DNA of 64,000 nt. It comes from Akkermansiaceae bacterium. GTDB taxonomy: Bacteria > Verrucomicrobiota > Verrucomicrobiia > Verrucomicrobiales > Akkermansiaceae. Below the pieces are notes generated by a model, which had not been told where the DNA came from, searched no databases, and worked only from the letters and a program-made list of their open reading frames with translations. This document shows, one piece after another, positions 1-8,518 of the stretch (within the stretch, counting starts at the first letter, position 1; the number at the start of each line of letters is the position of its first letter). Position numbers and translations under genes: made by a program. The stretch lies in contig JAHCBC010000006.1 in NCBI GenBank assembly GCA_019634595.1, forward strand, positions 62,001 to 126,000, given 5' to 3'.

Positions 1-2120
1 CGGATATCCGTGCAATGCAGGAGGTGGGTTTGCAGATCGATGCCTTTGACCCGCTCCATGTTCCACTGCTTTTCCGACAGTCCCTTTGGCGCGGCGGCCT
101 CGCAGCGTCCGATGCCAGCACGGCACCAGGGGCACTCCGTCAGGACAAGGGGATTGCCCTTGGTGTGGCCCGTGCGGAAGCTGCGGATCTCCTGCTCCGC
201 CCCCCGCAATGTGTTGGGTGATCCTCCTTCACCGATCCACAGCCCGAGAGAAAAGCGCCTGCCGGGGATCTCCGTGATGCCCTGCGCCGCCGGATTCCTC
301 CTCAGGAACTCCATCGCGCAGATCAGGCTGGCCGCGCGCTGGAACTGCTGGGTGGTCAGCATCCGCAGCGTGTAGCGCATCAGCACATTGGTCCCATCCC
401 GCGCGGGTCCCGCCTGCCCCGGGCCCATCCGCAGGCGCTCATGGAACATGTAGAACGCCATGACCGCCAGATAGGCCTCCGTCTTGCCACCGCCCGTGGG
501 GAACCAGATCAGATCCACGATCTCGCGGTCCGCGGATTCACCGTCCCGGCTGCCATCCAGCGACATCAGCAGGAATGCGATCTGGAATGCCCGCCACGAT
601 CCCAGGCCCGGCTTCTCCGCCTGCTCCTCGTAGATCTCCCACGGGGATCGGTGCACGCCCGCGGGTGACACCCTCTTCTTGGGGGCGCTCCATTCGAGCG
701 GCCGCCTGTCGAGCTGCTTGGTGCCGATCTGCTGGAGCAGCATCGAGAGATTCGCCAATCGGAACGCACGGCGGACCCGCGCGTCCGACCTGAGCAATGA
801 GATCCCCGCATCGATCCGCGCCAGGCACCGCGCGCAGGCATCGAGATGGCGCATGGCCACCGGTCCGAGCCCGTCCCCCAGCGATGCGGCCTCCGTCCTG
901 CGGTCTTCGATCCATGCCTCATACTCGGCGGAGAGGTTCTCCAAGGATTGCCAGGCGGGGCCTGTCCCATCTTCCGTCAGACCGGCCAAGGCGCGCATGG
1001 AGAGCTCGATCCGGTTCCCGTCCGCGTCCTTGATATCGGGCGTCATGCTGGGCAGCTCCACCGCGGGCATCACATCGGCGAAAAGGAACTCCGGGGCCTC
1101 TGACAGCTCCGCATCCCAGCCGCACGCGCAGCCGTGCCCGATACCCCAGGTGGCGGACTCCCTGTAAAGGAGCGCCAGCGATTTCTCATCCTCATCTAGC
1201 TGGTCGAACGGCCTTCCGCTCTCGGGATATTTGACCAGCGTCCCGCCCTTCGCGGCGACTTCGAAATACGTCTGGTAGAGCACGCTCTGATGCTCCCCCG
1301 CGGTTCCCGTGATCGGGGTCATGTTCCTGAGAACCACCGTGAGCAGCCAGCAGTTCTCCTCCCTGTTCAGCGCGCGGGGGTAGACGTCGATCCGCAGTGC
1401 CAGCGGGGAATGCTCCGGCATCACCACATGGCGCCGGACCGCCCTGCCGTCGGTCAGTTCCTCCGCGCGTATGAAGATCCCCGCATCAGGGAGCACGGCG
1501 GGATGCCTCCGCCACATCGGCTGGTCCTGCGGCAGGCCCTGCTCGTCGGTGTGGCGGCGGTTGCAGGATTCATAGCGGCCGTTGAGCTGGAACGGGGCGC
1601 TCCCGGCCGCCTGCCATCCGAAGTGCTTCTCTCGGGGCAGGGTGATGGCGATCCCGCCGCCCTGCTCCAACCTCACGCGGAAGGATATCCCGATGGTGGA
1701 GGGGCGGCGCAGATCCGGCCCCGTCACTTCGAAATCCTCCGCGCCGTCGTCGGGATCTCCGGACTCCTCCACGGAGGCCGCATCGCGGGCTTCCTGCCCG
1801 TCATCGTGACCGCCGGCGGTTTCCTCCTCCGGCTTGGTCTCGGAACCCATGGGATCATGGCCCCGCGGCAGGGGAGGAGCCCCGGCGGGATGAAGGAGAC
1901 CGGCTCCGTATTTGCGGTGGGGGGATTCACGGTCGTAGTAGAGCACTTCACCCGGTTCCCCGCCCGGGTCCGGCCGCCACACCACCGGACCCCGGCGGCG
2001 GGGTTCCAGCTCGATGAAATCGTTTCCGGCGAAATTGATCTCCACGGGAACCGCGGTTGGCCGGGAAGGCCCCACGATCTCACCACGGAAACATTCCATC
2101 ATTTCGGATCGTTCTCTCAT
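1..2120 (-). CDS. drmA: DISARM DrmA-like superfamily 2 helicase, C-terminus beyond window
   Basis: Partial gene of about 706 codons that runs off the left edge without a stop. The start at 2120 overlaps the stop of the upstream NERD-helicase gene as ATGA, so translation is probably coupled. The N-terminal ~540 residues include an acidic linker around residues 90-135 and no enzymatic motif I recognise. Then comes a helicase core: the Walker A segment WFPTGGGKTEAYL (around 480-520 nt), followed by RYTLRMLTTQQFQRA. From memory this context is characteristic of DrmA, the DISARM anti-phage helicase. A cysteine pair (CPWC) follows near positions 100-130. Only the first helicase domain is visible; the helicase C-terminal domain, and drmB, drmC or a methyltransferase if present, would lie to the left. 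Another PTGGGKTE-type defence helicase is the main alternative. Confidence 0.65.
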   Translation of the reverse strand, partial: MRERSEMMECFRGEIVGPSRPTAVPVEINFAGNDFIELEPRRRGPVVWRPDPGGEPGEVLYYDRESPHRKYGAGLLHPAGAPPLPRGHDPMGSETKPEEETAGGHDDGQEARDAASVEESGDPDDGAEDFEVTGPDLRRPSTIGISFRVRLEQGGGIAITLPREKHFGWQAAGSAPFQLNGRYESCNRRHTDEQGLPQDQPMWRRHPAVLPDAGIFIRAEELTDGRAVRRHVVMPEHSPLALRIDVYPRALNREENCWLLTVVLRNMTPITGTAGEHQSVLYQTYFEVAAKGGTLVKYPESGRPFDQLDEDEKSLALLYRESATWGIGHGCACGWDAELSEAPEFLFADVMPAVELPSMTPDIKDADGNRIELSMRALAGLTEDGTGPAWQSLENLSAEYEAWIEDRRTEAASLGDGLGPVAMRHLDACARCLARIDAGISLLRSDARVRRAFRLANLSMLLQQIGTKQLDRRPLEWSAPKKRVSPAGVHRSPWEIYEEQAEKPGLGSWRAFQIAFLLMSLDGSRDGESADREIVDLIWFPTGGGKTEAYLAVMAFYMFHERLRMGPGQAGPARDGTNVLMRYTLRMLTTQQFQRAASLICAMEFLRRNPAAQGITEIPGRRFSLGLWIGEGGSPNTLRGAEQEIRSFRTGHTKGNPLVLTECPWCRAGIGRCEAAAPKGLSEKQWNMERVKGIDLQTHLLHCTDI

Positions 2121-3844
2121 AGTAAGGTTCCTCCCGTCATCCATTGGAGGAGAATGGTCTGGGATTCTTTCGCGCAGAGGATCCGGACACACTCGGTGGC
2201 GCGGGTCATCGCGGTGTAGAAAAGGTCGCGCTGCATATCACGGTCATCCAAAGCCATATCTGTCAGGATGATCACCTTGTTCTCCATGCCTTTGAATGAA
2301 TGGATGCTGGCATAGGACATGGCATCCCCTGCAAGCCTGGCCGGAAGTATTTTATGGCCCGCGGCCTGCAGGCGCGCCCCGGCGCTGGCATGGTCCGCAC
2401 GGAAGGAAAGCAGCGTGATCTCGGAAGACCGGTAACCCTGCGCCTTGAACTCACCGATCCAGCGGCGGAGCTGCTCCAGCTGGTCCACATCCCCTTCAAA
2501 GTAGTGGATGCCATAGTTGTGTACGCCGCCCCCCGTGCGGAGATACGCGGAATACACGCACCCTCCCATCCCCGCAAGAAGGACGGCGGTATTTCCGACG
2601 ATCCTGTAGTTCCGGCAATTCTCATCCAGGTGCCACCGGACCGGACGGGCCTCGTCCTCCAGTTCCCTCAGCATCCCGTCCATGACCGAACGGGCCGAGA
2701 GCACCTGGTTCCTGAAATCGCCGAGCAGCGCGAAGGAGCCCTTCTCCGCCCCCCCGTGGAGGAACTCCATCAGACAGCTCCAGATCCGGGGGCGGGCCAG
2801 CAGATCCTGCGCCTCATCCACCACCATGAAGTCGAAACACGCGTCCAGCCTGAAGTCCGGGTCCGTGAGGCGCTCCTCCAGCCGCAGCGGCAGCTCCGTT
2901 TCCCAAAACCCCGCGGCGGGCTCCGCGGGGATGGCCGTGCCCGTCAGGGATGCCATCACCTTGATCGCCCGCCCCACGATGAGATTCGGCAGAGGCGGGC
3001 CGCCCTTCAGCATCGCTCGCTCCATCCAGTCCCCCACCAGTTGGTTGAAGCACAGCAGCGCCACCCGCCGCCCGCGCTCCGCCTCCCTCCGGGCTACCTC
3101 CATCGCGATCAGGGTTTTTCCGGTGCCGGCCCCGCCCGTGACGATCAGCCGCTCGTTGCAGGAGGAGAGGCGCAGCACGGGCTTCTGCTGATCCCGCAGG
3201 ACCTTGTCGATCTCTTCCTCCCTCCGCCGGATCTCCTCCCGCGCATCCGGCTGGCGTTTCCGGATGGGCACGCAGGATTTCACGATGCTGCCGATCTGGT
3301 CCGCCGACATCCTCTGCTTCAGAGGCAGGAGGCGGGCATCCGCGTCGATGCTCCGCCCGATCATCGACTTCAGCGCACGGCAGAATGAGCCCCCGTCCGG
3401 GAACGTGCGAATCATCCGCATGTCCATCACCTCCCACGGCTGCACCGACAAATTCGGCGGCATGTCGAAAGGCGACCGGGGGAAGATGCACGCGTGGACC
3501 ACCGGGATGCCCTTCAGATGGGGGGCGATCTCTGCTAGGCCGCGATGCAGGGCGAAACGCCCGTCCGCCGCCTGCTTGAAGGGGGAGCGCTTGATCGTGT
3601 CAGGAAACCAGCGTTCCCCGTCGAAGCCGAGGTTCTCATGCGACTTCACCTCGATGCAGAGGATCCCCGCCTCCGGCGCGATGACGATAAAGTCGATCTC
3701 CGTCCGCAGGCCCCTGTTCCAGGGCGCCAGGTCCAGCGCATGCAGCGCCACCCAGTCATCCGGACCGGAGGCGAGGAGATGGAACACCTCCCGCTCCCCT
3801 GGTGGGGTACGATCGTCCACGAAGGAAGGAATCATTCGCGCCAT
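2117..3844 (-). CDS. NERD nuclease domain fused to UvrD-like SF1 helicase
   Basis: A 575-residue fusion. Residues ~14-150 resemble the nuclease-related domain (NERD, PD-(D/E)xK fold), with the GERE, EIDFIVI and CIEVKS elements placing likely catalytic residues at E18, D51, E65 and K67. An SF1 helicase follows: Walker A GGAGTGKT at residues 237-244, Walker B/Q-type motif VVDEAQD near residue 350, and near the C-terminus IHSFKGMENKVII and YTAMTRA, which are UvrD/Rep motifs V and VI. The predicted role is ATP-driven movement on DNA or RNA coupled to nuclease action. It overlaps the upstream gene by 13 bp and the drmA-like gene by 4 bp, so it belongs to the same operon. NERD-helicases occur in many defence islands but are not part of the canonical DISARM gene set, which makes this arrangement unusual. 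Confidence 0.85.
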   Translation of the reverse strand: MARMIPSFVDDRTPPGEREVFHLLASGPDDWVALHALDLAPWNRGLRTEIDFIVIAPEAGILCIEVKSHENLGFDGERWFPDTIKRSPFKQAADGRFALHRGLAEIAPHLKGIPVVHACIFPRSPFDMPPNLSVQPWEVMDMRMIRTFPDGGSFCRALKSMIGRSIDADARLLPLKQRMSADQIGSIVKSCVPIRKRQPDAREEIRRREEEIDKVLRDQQKPVLRLSSCNERLIVTGGAGTGKTLIAMEVARREAERGRRVALLCFNQLVGDWMERAMLKGGPPLPNLIVGRAIKVMASLTGTAIPAEPAAGFWETELPLRLEERLTDPDFRLDACFDFMVVDEAQDLLARPRIWSCLMEFLHGGAEKGSFALLGDFRNQVLSARSVMDGMLRELEDEARPVRWHLDENCRNYRIVGNTAVLLAGMGGCVYSAYLRTGGGVHNYGIHYFEGDVDQLEQLRRWIGEFKAQGYRSSEITLLSFRADHASAGARLQAAGHKILPARLAGDAMSYASIHSFKGMENKVIILTDMALDDRDMQRDLFYTAMTRATECVRILCAKESQTILLQWMTGGTLL

Positions 3845-5430
3845 TGTTCGACCTCCTCAATTTCATGAATAACCCGAAGAATTCCGGCGGGAGCAAAGAA
3901 GCCCTCGTCGACGGCCAGAATTCGATGGAAAGCAATCATATCTTGTGAGCAGTTCGCATTCGGAAAGGGAAGATGGAAAGTTCTACCCTTACCGGCTTTT
4001 TCCACGATCTCAGGCAATCTGGCGGAAAGACTCTCCAGAATTTTTTCCTCCGCCACCCTGTGCTCCTGTATACCATTCTGGATCGCCTGGCTGCGGGTTC
4101 TTGTTATCTCGCGCCATGCCGCCATCCACCACGGGATTCTGCTACTTGATCCTGATGATGGCTCCAGCTGTTCGATGTCCAAGTGACGTATCAGGATCTC
4201 AAAATGCTTCCTTTTCTGGGGCGCATGTACGACTGAAGTTGTAGGCTCAGCCCAGTTCCTGACACTGTTTTCCAGATGAATGAGATCAATTCCAGCTTTC
4301 CTGAGCCGGCCTAGGAGGCCCGCTCCAAAAAAAAGTTCGTCCAAGAGACGTTGCTTCCAGATGCGGCTGTATTCCCCTTCTTCGGCATATGTGGCCCCTC
4401 CAGAGGATTCCCGGGCTGGAACCTCGATGAGAAACATCCCGGCGGAGAGGCCATCGACAGCAGACCGGTGGGCAATGGATCCATCCTCCTCCCCTGCCGC
4501 GGCCGGATCGAAGCTCAGGACATCCGCCCGAGGTGGAAAGAGGATTCCGAGATCATGGTCGAGGGCAAGCAGGACAGAGCCGAGGTTCCTCCGCTCCTCT
4601 CCAGCTAGGGAGATCAGGCGGAGATCATCCTCATCGGAGCCGGAGCCGGCGGTGGAGATGTCGTCCGTCCGGATGAATTCCGTCCGCCATGATGCGCCTG
4701 AGACATGTCCCACTGGTCCGAAACCGGAGGCTGCCGCCGCTACTGGGTCATAGCCGAACTCCGGTTCATCGTGGCATCCATTCCACACGAACTGTATGAG
4801 CCTGCCGAAGCGCGGCGCTGTGAGAATGGCATCCGGAACGGCCCCCCATCCTTTTGCGCGCAGAGGGCCTACTTTGACCAGAGCCCCAAACACATCCGCC
4901 TCGCGATACTCCCGTAGCGTATGCAGGAAATGCCTAGTATCCTGTAGCGGGTCGCCACTCTCTCCATCAGGAAGCACGAAATCGCCCCTCGCTGAGCGGT
5001 GGCAATAGATCCGGAAATCCTCCTGTTCGGCGGCCAAGTCCGCGAGGATCTCCATCAGTTTCCGTCGGAGGGGATTTGGTGTGCCGACGAGGTCGCGGGC
5101 TTCTGCGAGCGCCGCATTGTAGGCCGTCCCAATCTGTGGCCCCCATCTTGTCTCCAGCCGCCCGCTTTTCCCGATGGTTTCGATCGCCGCCGGGATCGTC
5201 TCGTCGAATTCCGCAGGGGAGGTCAGCAGCTTCGAAAGGAGCCGCCGGAAAGCATCGGAAAGCTGTTTCCCTTCGTCGTCGCCCTCTTCCGCAAGAAGGA
5301 CAGCCGTAAGCCGCAGGTTCCGCCTCAGGCCGCCGAACTTCAGAGAACTGATTTCGTGCCTTTCGATCCTCCGAGATCGATGATCCGCCAGATATCCGAA
5401 AAGCCGCGTGATGGAGCCTTCGCTGGTCAT
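3832..5430 (-). CDS. Unrecognised 532-aa protein of the defence operon
   Basis: I do not recognise this family. The 532-residue product has no signal peptide and no clear membrane segment. It is rich in charged helical segments: an N-terminal part of about 150 residues with many Arg/Glu, a central acidic stretch, and a C-terminus ending in alternating Glu/Trp/Arg. No Walker, nuclease or methyltransferase motif was seen. The start ATG at 5430 overlaps the stop of the preceding gene (ATGA), and its own stop overlaps the NERD-helicase start by 13 bp, so it is translated as part of the four-gene unit. By position it could be a specificity, adaptor or sensor subunit for the two helicases. Base composition looks less GC-rich than the chromosomal genes to the right, in line with an acquired island. 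Confidence 0.75.
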   Translation of the reverse strand: MTSEGSITRLFGYLADHRSRRIERHEISSLKFGGLRRNLRLTAVLLAEEGDDEGKQLSDAFRRLLSKLLTSPAEFDETIPAAIETIGKSGRLETRWGPQIGTAYNAALAEARDLVGTPNPLRRKLMEILADLAAEQEDFRIYCHRSARGDFVLPDGESGDPLQDTRHFLHTLREYREADVFGALVKVGPLRAKGWGAVPDAILTAPRFGRLIQFVWNGCHDEPEFGYDPVAAAASGFGPVGHVSGASWRTEFIRTDDISTAGSGSDEDDLRLISLAGEERRNLGSVLLALDHDLGILFPPRADVLSFDPAAAGEEDGSIAHRSAVDGLSAGMFLIEVPARESSGGATYAEEGEYSRIWKQRLLDELFFGAGLLGRLRKAGIDLIHLENSVRNWAEPTTSVVHAPQKRKHFEILIRHLDIEQLEPSSGSSSRIPWWMAAWREITRTRSQAIQNGIQEHRVAEEKILESLSARLPEIVEKAGKGRTFHLPFPNANCSQDMIAFHRILAVDEGFFAPAGILRVIHEIEEVEQWRE

Positions 5431-6464
5431 TGCTTCTGCAGGATGAAGGTGGAGATGCCGGGAACCGCCAGAGGCGGCAAACCGCTGGATTGTGTGTCCG
5501 GCTGATAACGTTCCCGGAGCGCCGTGAGCTTCAATCCGATCGCTTCCAGCCGGTCCCGATCCGAAGTCCTGTCAATTACGCCGATGACATCACTTTCCCT
5601 GAAGGAATCGAGGGCGTTCAGAAACGACGCGTCTCCGTCAGCGACCACCAGCTCGGCCTTCGCTCCCTGGTGGTCCAGTCTGTCATTCCGGATATTATGG
5701 AACGCCGTCCTCGATATCGTCGCATCCGACCAGCCCTTGATGGATAGCAGCTCCGCCACGGTGTAGGTTTCATCCCCATCGGAAAAATACGTGGTATCAT
5801 AGATCCGCCGTGTTTCGCTTTCCCCCGCAGCGCGCCCGGCCAGAACCAATCCCGAATATGACTGTCTGAGATTTCCGGGAAGAATCCGAGCGCCTTCAAC
5901 TAGGCCTTGGTATCCTGATTCCCGCAGACCGGATTCTTTGCCGGGAGATACGGCAGGGATCCCGCCGTCATGGTAGAGATTGACGATATGCTTTGCGTCT
6001 ACTTCCCAAACGGCACATGGATTGGTCCTTTCAACTAGAACAAGAGCGTTGGTCGGAAGATCGGTTTCATCGGAAATTGCAAAGATAGGGGATCTCGGTT
6101 TCACCGATCGGATGATCCCGTTGTTCCTTACTTTCAGGCCGCAGCCCCGGATGGCCGGATTACAGTCGTCGAGCGTGCATCTCCTGCAGTTCTCGAGATA
6201 TTCGCGGGCGTAACCGAAGATCAGCCTCTCGTGGACGAGGTTGTTGGTTGCCGCCTCCTTTCCCAATCCATGGATCATCGCCCCCAAAGCCACCAATCCC
6301 GCTCCGGGTGAAGGACATGGCATGGAGATGAGGGCGATGCGCCGTTTCGTGGATTCACATTGTTTCCAGAGATAGCCGAATCCCACGAGATGGCGCACCC
6401 ATGGTGGAATGGGACACCAGTCGAAGGCATCCCCTTCGGAAAAATAGTCCACGCATCCGCTCAT
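5427..6464 (-). CDS. Unrecognised cysteine-cluster protein, first gene of the defence operon
   Basis: A 345-residue protein that opens the operon. Residues 93-108 carry a C-x2-C-x4-C-x6-C cluster (C93, C96, C101, C108), likely a zinc or iron-sulfur site. Earlier there are W/P-rich segments and a Gly/Ala stretch around residues 53-68. The C-terminal part holds a well-formed alternating segment (DVIGVIDRTSDRDRLE, around residue 290). A stop codon sits directly before the ATG at 6464, so the frame cannot extend upstream. It overlaps the next gene by ATGA. I cannot assign a family. One possibility is a counterpart of DrmE, the function-unknown protein of class 2 DISARM; this is a guess from gene context only. 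Confidence 0.7.
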   Translation of the reverse strand: MSGCVDYFSEGDAFDWCPIPPWVRHLVGFGYLWKQCESTKRRIALISMPCPSPGAGLVALGAMIHGLGKEAATNNLVHERLIFGYAREYLENCRRCTLDDCNPAIRGCGLKVRNNGIIRSVKPRSPIFAISDETDLPTNALVLVERTNPCAVWEVDAKHIVNLYHDGGIPAVSPGKESGLRESGYQGLVEGARILPGNLRQSYSGLVLAGRAAGESETRRIYDTTYFSDGDETYTVAELLSIKGWSDATISRTAFHNIRNDRLDHQGAKAELVVADGDASFLNALDSFRESDVIGVIDRTSDRDRLEAIGLKLTALRERYQPDTQSSGLPPLAVPGISTFILQKQ

Positions 6465-6966
6465 TCAATATTGAGGTTCAAATGGAAAATCGCGATTGAG
6501 TCGACCAAAGGTGATTGGGGCGAGGGGGAGGTCGAAAGCATCTGTGAATGTGCTGGTCAACCGGGCATTGGAGCATTTGTCCGAAAATTCTAGAAAGCCA
6601 GCAAGGACGATACAAGCTCCCAAAAATGCCGCCTCAGTTGCAAGTGTAGGATTCAGATTTGTAAAAAATCCTTGTTCGGTTCCTCTTGTGCTGAGTGGGT
6701 CAGGGGCTGAAGTTGTGCTCTAAAGGTTTGGTGTGTATCGCGCACAAAGACTCCGGGGGAGGACTCTGGAGCCCAAGCGAGACACCGGATGGAGGCTTAA
6801 CGTCGTTCATTAGGGATCTCCTCTGAAGCCCTCTATCATTCTCTCGGCAGGGATGTTGGCGCGGGTTTCGCCTTCCGAGAAAGTTGAACTCTAGCAACGG
6901 AGCTATGCAAAATGAGCCGTTACTTCAGGTGGTTCACTGAAATTTGTCTCCATTTGGAGACGTTCG
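6465..6966. other. Intergenic gap between defence operon and integrase, with a probable gene remnant
   Basis: About 500 bp with lower GC than its surroundings. On the minus strand an open frame of 67 sense codons runs from 6668 to a TGA at 6465-6467 directly before the ATG of the cysteine-cluster gene. It reads like protein (for example LGACIVLAGFLEF, then FDLPLAPITFGRLNRDF) but has no ATG start and an in-frame TAG just upstream, so I take it as the tail of a truncated gene. A 16-bp perfect palindrome, GTCTCCATTTGGAGAC, lies at 6946-6961, six bases past the integrase stop. The operon promoter should lie here but I could not place it. Confidence 0.4.
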
Positions 6967-8355
6967 TCAGCCCAGTCCAGTTGTAATCGTTCCTTTGGTG
7001 CCCACGTAGTAGGCGGCAGTAGTCGCGATCGAACCATGACGAAGGAAGGTCTTTGCTTCAATCAGCCCGTGTTGGCTATTGACCAAGGTTCCAGCTTCCT
7101 TGCGAAGCTCATGGATCGGCTTGTGGACGCCGGCAAAGGGACGATCACCATTTTCCTCGTAGGCACGCAGCCAGGACACGGTGGCGTCGTGGCTGAGGCC
7201 GGCGCGGTATCTAGGTGTCCGGTTCGATGGGCTGGCCTTCAGAAACCATCCGCGCTGGGTGTGGTCGAGCATGACTGCGATAGTCTGTCTGGCTTCTTCT
7301 CCAACGAGCACCTGTCCCTCGGAGGCCCCGGTCTTCGGAGTGAATCCTTCGTGGAGGCGGACGTTGATTTTGCCCTCGTCCCTGGAAATATCCCTCGTCA
7401 TCAGTCGGTCGATTTCGTTGTAGCGTAGGCCTGCCACGAGGGCCAGGTAGACGATTTTCCACTGCTCAAAACGAATAACCTCCTCTGGGTCCGCGGCATC
7501 AGAAGGTGGTGCTGAAAGCTCGGCGCGGGCCTTGGTCAGGAGAGCTACTGCGTTGAACCGGCTGACGTAAGTAGAGCTCGACTTGGCGGGCGGACGGATG
7601 CCTTGGAACGGTGGAGGAGAGAACGGAAGTGGTGGCGCGGATTCCAGTTCGAGGATCTGGTTTCCGAATAAGCCGCGAGCGTTTCTCAGGAGAGCGCGTA
7701 CCGTGTTTTGCGCCCGGCGTTGTCGCACGGGATCTAGGAGGCGTGCCTTGGCCAGTCGCTGATCGATCCACTTCTGGATTGCAGGTTTTGTTAAAAGGTC
7801 CAGTCCCGTGCCAAGGATCCTAGCTTTGGTGCCAGCAGACCTGCGTCGCTTCAGGTCGAGCATCTCACCCACGATGGTCCTCAGCGACTCCGCGTATTTG
7901 GAGATGGTTTCTGGTCTTGTATGAGACGTGGAACTGACAAACTGGATCCACTCGCCCACTGTCACCTCCTGTGGTTGTAGAGGCAATTCCTGCTTCTCTG
8001 CCGGTTCGGTTGCATCCGCATCCACCTCAATAGGCGGCCACCCATTCGCCAGAACCTCGTTCCAGAGGCTGGCCGCCTCGCGCGAGGCCTCGTCCTTGAT
8101 GGAAGATTTCAATTTGAGTTTCCGCCGGATGCCGTGGGCCTGCATGCGGACGAAGTAGTTGGACGACGTCCAACCGGGCTTCTTTTCCAAGAAGACCTTC
8201 TGCCCCCAGTAAGCGGCCGTGTTTTTCGACGCAGACCGTGGTCGATTTTTCGACGTGTTCGGAGGTGAATGGGGGGATGAGACGGGCATAAATCTTCGGC
8301 CATTCTTCGGCCACTTTTTCCGCCTCGGTGTGAAACCTTCTGAAGCTTCCTGCAA
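6967..8355 (-). CDS. Tyrosine recombinase / phage-type integrase
   Basis: Site-specific recombinase of up to 462 residues. The catalytic set is visible: R311 in AGLRYNEID, a candidate beta-hairpin lysine K341, the box II pair H415-x-x-R418 (HELRKEAG), H440 (LRHGSIATT) and the tyrosine nucleophile at Y449/Y450. The N-terminal arm- and core-binding region (YW...FVRMQAHGIRRKLKL...NGW, residues 49-106) resembles that of other verrucomicrobial integrases. The first ~22-45 residues look less convincing; Met23 (8289) is a plausible later start. The gene lies next to a truncated tRNA-Leu copy at 8441-8496, which is the expected position for an island integrase, and presumably mobilised the defence operon to its left. 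Confidence 0.88.
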   Translation of the reverse strand: MQEASEGFTPRRKKWPKNGRRFMPVSSPHSPPNTSKNRPRSASKNTAAYWGQKVFLEKKPGWTSSNYFVRMQAHGIRRKLKLKSSIKDEASREAASLWNEVLANGWPPIEVDADATEPAEKQELPLQPQEVTVGEWIQFVSSTSHTRPETISKYAESLRTIVGEMLDLKRRRSAGTKARILGTGLDLLTKPAIQKWIDQRLAKARLLDPVRQRRAQNTVRALLRNARGLFGNQILELESAPPLPFSPPPFQGIRPPAKSSSTYVSRFNAVALLTKARAELSAPPSDAADPEEVIRFEQWKIVYLALVAGLRYNEIDRLMTRDISRDEGKINVRLHEGFTPKTGASEGQVLVGEEARQTIAVMLDHTQRGWFLKASPSNRTPRYRAGLSHDATVSWLRAYEENGDRPFAGVHKPIHELRKEAGTLVNSQHGLIEAKTFLRHGSIATTAAYYVGTKGTITTGLG

Positions 8356-8398
8356 TCACAAAAATTTGTAACACATTGGTAGTTAGTATTCATGGCGG

Positions 8399-8450
8399 TT
8401 CATGAGGATTCAGGAGGAATCAGAAAAAATTCATATTCATGAGATTCAGG
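8399..8450 (+). repeat. Imperfect direct repeat beside the attachment site
   Basis: Two near-identical copies of TTCATGAG(G)ATTCAGG occur at 8399-8414 and 8436-8450, 37 bp apart. The second runs straight into the tRNA-Leu anticodon loop sequence. They lie between the integrase start and the tRNA fragment, where arm-type integrase sites or a second core-like site would be expected. The function is inferred from position only. Confidence 0.5.
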
Positions 8451-8496
8451 TTCTAGTGGGGGCAACCCCGTGGAGGTTCGAGTCCTCTTTCGAGAA
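8441..8496 (+). tRNA. 3' part of tRNA-Leu(CAG): presumed attachment site of the island
   Basis: This is the 3' half of a class II tRNA. It shows the anticodon loop TTCAGGT (8445-8451, anticodon CAG), a long variable arm GGGG-GCAA-CCCC, and a T-arm with loop TTCGAGT (8477-8483) closed by GGAGG/CCTCT. The acceptor 3' strand TTCGAGA and discriminator A end at 8496. No D-arm or acceptor 5' strand precedes it; that position holds AT-rich sequence. Tyrosine integrases commonly insert in tRNA 3' ends and leave such a partial copy at the far side of the element. The intact tRNA-Leu should lie left of the window on the same strand. The alternative is a degraded tRNA pseudogene unrelated to the integrase. 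Confidence 0.75.
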
Positions 8497-8518
8497 CTTC
8501 TTTAAGTAGAACGAGTTA

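Noticed and set aside
1290..2219. 309-codon plus-strand open frame
   Set aside because: Lies antisense to the drmA-like gene, whose frame shows helicase motifs; Arg/His/Pro-rich composition typical of a shadow frame in GC-rich DNA.
2300..3388. 362-codon plus-strand open frame
   Set aside because: Antisense to the NERD-helicase; no domain and biased composition.
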